DNA from: Basidiobolus heterosporus B8920
Taxonomy: Eukaryota; Basidiobolomycota; Basidiobolomycetes; Basidiobolales; Basidiobolaceae
Direction: 5' to 3'
NCBI GenBank assembly: GCA_000697455.1
Contig: JNET01035063.1
Span: 1 to 11,675, forward strand
Length of the DNA: 11,675 bases
Shown here: positions 1 to 6,143 of the stretch, piece by piece
Position numbering within the stretch: position 1 is the stretch's first letter
Layout of the letters: each line of letters starts with the position of its first letter
Program-made: the position numbers and the translations under genes
Notes under the pieces: model-generated
The model's input: only the letters and a program-made list of their open reading frames with translations
What the model was told of the DNA's origin: nothing
Database searches by the model: none

Positions 1-642
1 ATGAGTTTCATCACAATTCTGATACCGCCAGAACGTGGTTTTCTGCGTGGGTATTTTGACTTTGCGAATTTTCTCGAATTCCGGTATGTTGTGAAGGATC
101 GAGCTGGCCTGCTTCCAAGTCCCATCTACCACAATGACCCGTGAGAAAGACCCCTTCGGTATCTCAGACATAGGTTTGGCATCCTATGGACAGAGTAAGT
201 CAAACTTGGATTGGGGGAGTAGGAAAGGAAAGTCAAGGCATACCTTGGAAGGAAACAATAATAGGGTCTCTTCAAGGTTGGATAAGTCGGGTAATTCCTT
301 CGGAAAGGTGTATATTTCGACGTCCTGTGGGGCCACTATTTTAGCGTGAATTGCGGTAGATTTGCCGTCTCTTTCGGCTTGATGTTTAATCCTTTAAATG
401 AGATGAGTAACTTAACAACCATACAAGACGGAACAAAAGAATACTCACACGTCAAGTTTGAACGGAAGGTTGACCGTTGGAAGGAGCTCTCTGGGACAAC
501 CGACGACTTCAAAACATTTGTAACAAAAATACTTGACCGACTTGTCACAGTGTGGACATTTCTCTCGGGTTTGACAGGTGTCGAGCACGGAAGTATCACT
601 TAGTTTTAAGGTTGCGAAATTCTCGGGCACAGTCAACTTCAT
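1..642 (-). CDS. DTWD1: DTWD1-like tRNA-uridine aminocarboxypropyltransferase (3' partial)
   Basis: The family transfers the aminocarboxypropyl group of S-adenosylmethionine to a tRNA D-loop uridine (acp3U; human DTWD1 acts at U20). I see three exons: 642-449, 391-244 and 183-1, with introns 448-392 (GTGAGT...AAG) and 243-184 (GTATGC...TAG). They give 175 residues before the left edge. Residues 29-43 hold a CxxC...CxxC zinc ribbon (CPHCDKSVKYFCYKC). Then come VNLPFKLDVIKH, a DGKSTAIHAK stretch and the signature DGTW at residues 134-137, followed by TFWRYQNCDETH, where human DTWD1 has CFWRHQKGKPDT before LSTIEA. The rest of the SPOUT-like domain is outside the window. The start at 642 is the first ATG that leads into the zinc ribbon. 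The linker before DGTW is much shorter than in human DTWD1. Family assignment is firm; the exact tRNA position modified is inferred. Confidence 0.88.
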
Positions 643-803
643 TATGGAACAAAGTGACTAGTTGAGAGGTAGTCACTGGCCTGTTAGTAGTCGATTCTAA
701 AAAAAGAAAAAAAAACCTAATTCCATGATATTTACTTGGATTTATTTGACCGGATACGATGGCACCAGTGGTAGATCGCGAGAAAGGTGCTAGGGAATTC
801 TGG

Positions 804-835
804 AGAGCAATGAAGAGCAATGAGGAGCAATGGAA
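804..835. repeat. Three imperfect tandem copies of a 10-nt unit
   Basis: GAGCAATGAA, GAGCAATGAG and GAGCAATGGA lie head to tail. This is a small low-complexity tract upstream of DTWD1 with no evident function. Confidence 0.7.
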
Positions 836-898
836 TGGCGGATGAAATGGTAGCATGCAATGAGATGATATACAATCAATAACTAAGCAATTCGCCCA

Positions 899-914
899 GG
901 TTAGGGTTAGGGTT
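899..914 (+). repeat. Telomere-like repeat, left copy
   Basis: GGTTAGGGTTAGGGTT, two full TTAGGG units plus flanks, ends two bases from the RING gene's stop codon (minus strand TAA at 919-917). TTAGGG is the telomere unit of many fungi and also the core of Tbf1/TRF-type binding sites. The 13-bp core AGGGTTAGGGTTG (903-915) recurs inverted at 2331-2343. Confidence 0.75.
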
Positions 915-916
915 GC

Positions 917-2104
917 TTAGGCCATATATATTCGTTGTATTCCAGCCTTTTTCACTCGACAGATACAACACTCGGCAACTGTATTGGCACATTTCTCGCA
1001 GAGGGCCAGATGGAAGCAAGGGGTAATGGCGTGGGTGACCGATCTTTCGAAGCATACTCTACAATCAGTCACCACGTCTCTGCTTTCTTGTTGCTCGCGT
1101 ACATATAACTCCAGCTCACGGATACGCTGAGAGAGCTTCGCGTTTTTTTCCTGTGAATCGTGAATAACTTGGTGTAGACGATTGTTGGCTAGGTGAAGAT
1201 GTTGCGCCTCTGCCTCCAAGGCACGGAACTCGATAGGGCTCCGAAGCGTTTCGCTGAGCCCAGTCGGAGCTGACAGGATGCTCTTCTCCTCGTCAGCGAA
1301 AATAATGTGCGAGTCGGGGGTTATGATATCGACGTGAGAGTCGATATCAGAGGAGGTCGAGCTGCTCGGTACTCGGGCTAGCTCTCCACACTCGACGTTG
1401 TCAGGTTGTTGACTCAGATTATGGTGTTCGTGTGACGGATACAAAGCATGAATATCCTCCAAAGGTCTCTTAAACCTCAACATTTCCGCCCAAAGAAACC
1501 AAGTACATTTCTCTCGACAACCACCGATTTTGTATTTGGAGCATCCAAATCCATATCGTCGATAATTCTTTCCTTCCCGATACGTTCTATTGATGATAAC
1601 ATTGTACCCGCAAAAGCACTTTGGGGTGATATGATATTGTTTGGAGAAGGGGTTTGATAACCGAAAGTAGACACAAAATGTAAAGTTAAAATAAGGACAC
1701 AACTTCAACTCTCTGTGTTCGAAATTATCATTGTAAAGATATGGTGGTGTATGACTAAAGAAAAAGGTATCCCACACTTTTTTGTGAATATGAAAGCCAC
1801 ATATTTCTTTCTTTTCCGTGGTCGTTATGGACTTTCTTAAGGAGCGTGAAGTAGAAGAACAATCGACAAAAGAAACTGTATCATCTTGGCTAAGCTCTCG
1901 AAGTGAATCAACGATAGAATCAATTTCTCGTTCCAACTTCGTATTCGCCCCTGAGTGCTTGACATTTTGCTCGGGATTTGAAGAGCTGTCTTGCATGAAG
2001 TGACAGTCGTAAACAATCCCAAAGCTGATGGTTAATGAACGAGTTGCGGGTTTACCACAAAAGCATAGTGGAGGGTCATTGTATCTAGGCTGAAAGGGCC
2101 GCAT
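917..2104 (-). CDS. Zinc-binding, coiled-coil, C-terminal RING protein (putative E3 ubiquitin ligase)
   Basis: An intronless 395-residue protein. The C-terminus (about 348-382) is a C3HC4 RING of the MDM2/IAP-tail type: C348xxC351, C363xH365, C369xxC372, C379xxC382, followed by a short tail. It is preceded by a coiled coil at about 291-341. The N-terminal half has two other likely zinc modules. One is CFCG at 14-17 with YDCH at 32-35 and, after a long serine-rich insertion, CGFHIHKKVW at 102-111. The second is CFCG at 163-166 with GFGC (188), C196 and C200 before TWFLW, which resembles a GRF-type zinc finger. Together these suggest a ubiquitin ligase with nucleic-acid or protein-binding fingers; substrate and partner are unknown. 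I do not recognise a named orthologue. A minus-strand ATG at 2104 opens the frame. I looked for an intron around residues 115-160 but found none that improves the model. Confidence 0.72.
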   Translation of the reverse strand: MRPFQPRYNDPPLCFCGKPATRSLTISFGIVYDCHFMQDSSSNPEQNVKHSGANTKLEREIDSIVDSLRELSQDDTVSFVDCSSTSRSLRKSITTTEKKEICGFHIHKKVWDTFFFSHTPPYLYNDNFEHRELKLCPYFNFTFCVYFRLSNPFSKQYHITPKCFCGYNVIINRTYREGKNYRRYGFGCSKYKIGGCREKCTWFLWAEMLRFKRPLEDIHALYPSHEHHNLSQQPDNVECGELARVPSSSTSSDIDSHVDIITPDSHIIFADEEKSILSAPTGLSETLRSPIEFRALEAEAQHLHLANNRLHQVIHDSQEKNAKLSQRIRELELYVREQQESRDVVTDCRVCFERSVTHAITPCFHLALCEKCANTVAECCICRVKKAGIQRIYMA

Positions 2105-2330
2105 GTTCCAAAACTCTTTAGTATTATAGAAGCGTAATTGGCAGTGAGACGGCTATGCGAACCGTACGTTAAATAAATTCCCTTTTATGCCTGTGTTATT
2201 CTTGATAGACTTGTACATCCCAACGTGATTGATATATGATTCATGGAATTAGCCTATCTGCAAATCAATCAAGTCATCTAAGATTCAGTTTGGGATTCTA
2301 ACCCTAAGTAGATTAAATGTATTCTCAATC

Positions 2331-2352
2331 CAACCCTAACCCTCCCCTAACC
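2331..2352 (-). repeat. Telomere-like repeat, right copy (inverted)
   Basis: CAACCCTAACCCT (2331-2343) followed by CCCCTAACC (2344-2352) gives AGGGTTAGGGTTG on the minus strand. This is an exact 13-bp inverted match to 903-915 on the far side of the RING gene. It lies about 230 nt upstream of the RING start codon, so a telo-box/Tbf1-type regulatory site is one reading. Confidence 0.65.
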
Positions 2353-2390
2353 TTCCCTTCCTTAGTCGTAAGTGCAAGTAGATACAGTGA

Positions 2391-2396
2391 TTTATT
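2391..2396 (-). terminator. CAP polyadenylation signal
   Basis: Minus-strand AATAAA about 25 nt downstream of the CAP stop codon (2423-2421). Confidence 0.6.
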
Positions 2397-2420
2397 TAAC
2401 TGATGAAATGAGTTTCAGAT

Positions 2421-3940
2421 TTAAGCTCCAGCATGCTCAACAGCCTCGGTCACAACCTGGCCATTCACTATTTTACTCTTGAACTGTTCTGGCACTGGTT
2501 TCTCGACAAAGTCGCCATCCTCGGCAGATGGAATGGAGATATTCACCTCGGAACTCTTAGCGGTGAAAACGTCCACATCCATGCATTCCTTGCTCAGGAA
2601 GAGCTGGGCTCCATCCGTCTTGTCGATGACAATGGTTGGAGTGACCCCAAGAACTTGCACTTGGACGGACTTGGAGTTGACGATGTCAATGGTGGACACG
2701 GTGGACTCGAACACAACCCCAGTCTTTTTGCAGGTATCGACAATAATGGCATTTACTTTGCCCTTGATTTGAATGGTGCTGCCCTCGCATCCGTAAATAT
2801 ACACACTTTGTCTGGTTTCGGTCTCCTCAATGATGAGTTGTTGGTTGTTGATTTGGTTCTCGATGACCCATTTGTTACCATCCAATTGGAATTTCGCTGG
2901 TTTCTTGGATGCTGCGCTAGCAGTTGGTTTGTATGCGGGTGCTGGTGTGGATGCTGAAGCGGCAACAGTTCCGCTAGACCGGAGTTCTGGGTTCTTGTGG
3001 GTCATTTGGTCTTTACTGACCTTCTTGAGTCCGGAGGTTATACCCTCACCCTTGTTGATATCACTGAAGAGATTGGACATATCTGGGCCTGCTTGTTTAG
3101 CGGGGGCCTGGAAATCAGCTGGTGGTGGGGGAGGGGGTGGAGGAACCGAGCCAGCTGCTGGTGCAGGAGGCGCGTTATCGTTAATAAAGGCTTGAGCATC
3201 ACAACCCTTTGGATTCCATACCAATCCTGTTGTGTGATGTTCTTTCACGTAAGCCTGTAGATCGGCTAGCAATGAAATGAAGCTATTAGCCCAAACGATA
3301 TGCTTGCGATCTTTGTCCTTGAACTCTTTCATCACGCGATTAGCATAAAACACCGCACTATCTTTCATTTCTCCAACATAAGGAGCTGGAGCTGGCTCTA
3401 CTGCGACCCAACCCAAGGCAGGAATACCCTCACCCACAGTAGAAAGATGGTTGTAGAATGGTGAAGCTCTGTTCTTCTCCCGGATATCAGTAATCTTCTC
3501 GAGTGCCAGTTGGGTAGGTTTCAAAAGCTCGGCGTAAACAGAAGAGGTTACGTCCGGCTTTTGAGCCTGGGTGGCAATGCTGATGAGTTTACGTTGAGCC
3601 TGGAAGATCTGCTCTACTGCATCACTCTAGATGAGTTGGTACGAGAATTGAAGTGAGAAAAAGGGAACTATCCAGGTGAAACTACTTCACAACCTACCTG
3701 TTCCTTGACCAAACCGTCGATGGTCTTTGAGTTGTCAACAAAAGCTCTAAGTGAGGCGAAAATGATGTCATCGAAAGCTCTTAACGCGGGAGAAGCAGAG
3801 TCCTCTCCAGCAGCACCATCTTGAGTGGCCACGGGAGCGCTGTTCCCTGTTGCTTTCTTTCCCAAGGCAATGTCCTCAAGCTTGCAAGTGGCTGCCTCGA
3901 GACGCTTAATCAAAACAGAAAGTAAAGTTTGGTCAGCCAT
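2421..3940 (-). CDS. SRV2: Adenylyl cyclase-associated protein CAP/Srv2
   Basis: CAP recycles cofilin-bound actin monomers and, in yeasts, also binds adenylyl cyclase through its N-terminus. The two exons are 3940-3698 and 3626-2421, split by a 71-nt intron (GTAGGT...CTAG), giving 482 residues (human CAP1 475, yeast Srv2 526). Residues 6-25 (LLSVLIKRLEAATCKLEDIA) match the N-terminal RLE coiled coil. A helical folded domain follows to about residue 215, including SPFYNHLSTVGEGIPALGWVAV. An eight-proline run at about 243-250 is the profilin-binding type. The WH2-like segment has LKKV at about 281-284 followed by THKNPELR. The beta-helical CARP domain fills about 325-482 and binds ADP-actin. 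The start at 3940 is chosen because it sits in CCCACCATGG and begins MADQTLL; the frame extends further upstream without a better ATG. All domains look intact. Confidence 0.95.
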
Positions 3941-4240
3941 GGTGGGTTGTTTGCAAAAATGCACGTTACTAAGGTACACTAAGTCTTGTTCTACACTAGA
4001 AATGGCCTTGGGAAATCAACTCTACCCACGTCATCCGGCGCCAATCTACTTGATTGGTCAATAGTTTCTGTGTCGAGGGGAATAATTTCACCTAGGGCTG
4101 GCTAATTCAATTACTAACGATTGGATACTGCGAGGCTATTATTTATTATGTCAATAAACGGGTAGTTGGGGGTAACTTATATGTTCTGCTGGGCATATTG
4201 GTGTAATCCAACCACCAGCTGGCTGCTTCTCACGCGGACT

Positions 4241-4258
4241 CAACATTAACTAATGTTG
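4241..4258. repeat. 18-nt inverted repeat (8-bp arms, 2-nt loop)
   Basis: CAACATTA-AC-TAATGTTG has perfect arms. It lies about 300 nt upstream of the CAP start and about 100 nt past the eS4 stop. It could be a dimeric factor site in the CAP promoter; the loop is too tight for a stable RNA hairpin at full arm length. Confidence 0.5.
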
Positions 4259-4329
4259 GAGATGGTTTACAATGGTTACGGCAAGGGAAGGATAAGATAA
4301 TGCGTATATGGGTTAGAATAAATAACACG

Positions 4330-4335
4330 TTTATT
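4330..4335 (-). terminator. eS4 polyadenylation signal
   Basis: Minus-strand AATAAA about 30 nt beyond the eS4 stop codon. Confidence 0.6.
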
Positions 4336-4363
4336 GATGTTCTTGTTCGAAAATTAGATCAAC

Positions 4364-5325
4364 TTAAGCAGAGCCGGCCAATTGTCTCTCTCTTCTACGG
4401 TCACGCTCTTCAGTGATAGTGAGCTTGACACCCTTGTTCTTGGGCAAAGAGATCCAAGGCTTGTTGCTTTGGCCAATGACAAAAACGTTGGACATACGGG
4501 TGGCGAATTGGCGGTCAAGGACATCCTTAACGTGAACAATATCGAAACCACCGTGATGCTTCTCGCGATGGGTGATAATACCAACACGACCCATGTTACG
4601 ACCACCGGTGATCATGGCAACATTACCGACATCGAACTTGATGAAATCGGTCATCTTACCGGTCTCAAGATCGAGCTTGACGGTATCATTAGCCTTGACA
4701 AGAGGATCGGGGTAACGGAGAGTACGACCATCATGGGTGATGACGAAAGGAATACCCTTGGCCCCGATTTGAACCTTCTTGACCTTGCAAAGCTTATATT
4801 GAGCTTCGTCGGCGGAGATTCTGTGAACAGTGAAACGTCCCTTGGTGTCGTAAACGAGACGGAAGTGCTCACCAGTTTGCTCGATGGAGATGACATCCAT
4901 GAAGCCGGAAGGATAGGTGGTATCGGTTCTGACCTTACCGTCAACCTTAACCAAACGTTGCATAAGAATGCTTTGGACTTCCTTCTTGGTAAGAGCGTAC
5001 TTGAGGCGGTTTCTCAAGAAGATGACCAAAGGAAGACACTCACGGAGCTTATGGGGACCAGCAGAGGGTCTAGGGGCATAAGTACCGGTAAGTTTATCAA
5101 GCATCCAGTGCTTGGGAGCATTGAGACGCTTGAGATGTTTCTTTGGTCCGCGAGCCTAGAAAGAAAGTCAAGATTAGTTCATCCGTTTGACAAGGATCCG
5201 TGCATCCATTCATTCATCCATCGAAAATGGCATATATAAAAGCACCATATTCAATGGCATATATAAAAGCACCATATTCAATGGAGCTTGATAAGATCTT
5301 GCATAGAATATACAGTACATACCAT
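4364..5325 (-). CDS. RPS4: 40S ribosomal protein S4 (eS4)
   Basis: A structural protein of the small ribosomal subunit. Exon 1 is just the ATG (5325-5323), in the context GCCCACCATGG. Intron 5322-5156 (167 nt, GTATGT...CTAG) is in phase 0. Exon 2 (5155-4364) opens with [17 protein letters not shown]. Total length is 264 residues (human 263, yeast 261). The N-terminal RS4NT segment is followed by an S4 RNA-binding domain at about 42-104, the central eS4 domain, and a KOW motif at about 174-210 ([27 protein letters not shown]). The arginine-rich tail ends [16 protein letters not shown]. Nothing is missing. A simple frame reading would start at Met19 and lose 18 conserved residues. The first intron carries a 27-bp tandem duplication. 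Confidence 0.97.
5227..5284. repeat. 27-bp tandem duplication inside the eS4 first intron
   Basis: Two identical 27-bp copies (5227-5253 and 5254-5280) are followed by the first 4 bp of a third. Each contains TATATAAAAG read on the plus strand. Perfect identity suggests a recent slippage or unequal-exchange event within the intron 5156-5322. Confidence 0.9.
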
Positions 5326-5628
5326 GGTGGGCAAATTAACAAGGATGAACCAAGGTGAAAGGAGGGAAAACCGACCAATTCGATGGACTTTTTAAAGGTC
5401 GTCAGAATCCACCGTATTAAATTGCGAAATTTTGTCAGATTTTAGGAAATTTTTTGAATTCTTCCCGTTTCATCTGGATTGAGGGATTTACATAGGAATG
5501 AATGAATCCATTGGCAAAGTTGAATTAGAATCTATGCTAATGTAGACATGAAATTATTCTGATTTCACAAACAGGTAGAATTAGAGGAAAACCCGAGAAT
5601 CCAGTCCACCCTACCCCTTAACCAATTC

Positions 5629-5660
5629 TCACCTTTACCCTCACCTTTACCCTCACCTTT
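5629..5660. repeat. 12-bp tandem repeat, 2.7 copies
   Basis: TCACCTTTACCC repeated exactly twice plus TCACCTTT. A minor tract in the divergent intergenic region. Confidence 0.85.
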
Positions 5661-5689
5661 CTACTCACTCGCACTCTTAGTAGTGCCAT

Positions 5690-5713
5690 CATGGCAATTA
5701 ACATGGCAATTAA
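5690..5713. repeat. 12-bp direct repeat, two copies
   Basis: CATGGCAATTAA occurs twice head to tail. Confidence 0.85.
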
Positions 5714-6143
5714 TATACCGCATAGTTCCGAAGAAGGAAACCTAGCTTTTCGGAAAGAAATTCCACAAATTCTACTCCACAATATTCCTCTATTTGCTTA
5801 TATTTTAGGTTTGACTGGACTCTCTTGTCGCTGCACTTCTTATCATTGAACTCCCTTAATTGCATAATGATTGGACGGGTGGTGCGGATTTCCTTGTACT
5901 ATCCGTGCCTGACGTTAGATTCATGTTAAATTCATACTTCCCTACTAAGCAATCTATCCAAATTTCTTGCTATATTCTCCTCCACAATCTCTTATCATAA
6001 ATTCGCTTATTTCGCTTATTTCATTATTTGCCGTTATCTTTACCATTTTCCCTTGTATAGTGAATCATCCTGAAAAACAGTTGACAACAATCTTCTTGCT
6101 TTCCCTGCAGGTCTGATCCTTCTGTACTTACATATTATCTCAG

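Larger units (their letters stand above)
643..916. promoter_or_regulatory. Intergenic: DTWD1 upstream region and RING-gene 3' flank
   Basis: Both neighbouring genes are on the minus strand, so this holds the 3' flank of the RING gene and the promoter of DTWD1. It contains a telomere-like GGTTAGGGTTAGGGTT beside the RING stop codon, a triple 10-nt repeat at 804-835, and a minus-strand AATAAA at 741-746 that could serve as the RING gene's polyadenylation signal. No other gene is visible. Confidence 0.5.
2105..2420. promoter_or_regulatory. Intergenic: RING-gene promoter and CAP 3' flank
   Basis: The region lies upstream of the RING gene and downstream of CAP, both on the minus strand. It contains CTAACCCTAAG at 2298-2308, the larger telomere-like cluster at 2331-2352, and the CAP polyadenylation signal at 2391-2396. 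No open frame of note is present. Confidence 0.5.
3941..4363. promoter_or_regulatory. Intergenic: CAP promoter and eS4 3' flank
   Basis: This separates CAP from the eS4 gene, both on the minus strand. It holds a minus-strand AATAAA at 4330-4335 for eS4, and a perfect inverted repeat at 4241-4258. I see no coding stretch. Confidence 0.55.
5326..6143. promoter_or_regulatory. Intergenic between divergent eS4 and Zds-like genes
   Basis: It should contain the eS4 5' UTR and promoter on the left, and the promoter plus any missing 5' exon(s) of the Zds-like gene on the right. A pyrimidine-rich stretch on the minus strand just before the eS4 ATG (5340-5385) fits a ribosomal-protein start region. Two short tandem repeats are present, at 5629-5660 and 5690-5713. 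I found no ATG exon for the Zds-like gene that I can defend. Confidence 0.45.

Noticed and set aside
1610-1790. An intron within the RING gene
   Set aside because: GT and AG pairs exist, but the frame is open throughout and no removal improves the zinc-module spacing in a way I can defend.
899-2352. A DNA transposon carrying the RING gene with telomere-like terminal repeats
   Set aside because: No transposase, no clear target-site duplication, and 13-bp telomere-type matches are explainable as regulatory motifs; kept only as a possibility.
2433-3260. Plus-strand open frames up to 174 codons opposite CAP
   Set aside because: They are antisense shadows of the conserved CAP coding exon, with no recognisable protein features.
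4382-5239. A 285-codon plus-strand frame
   Set aside because: It lies antisense to the eS4 exon and runs into its intron; it arises from the biased codon use of a highly expressed gene.
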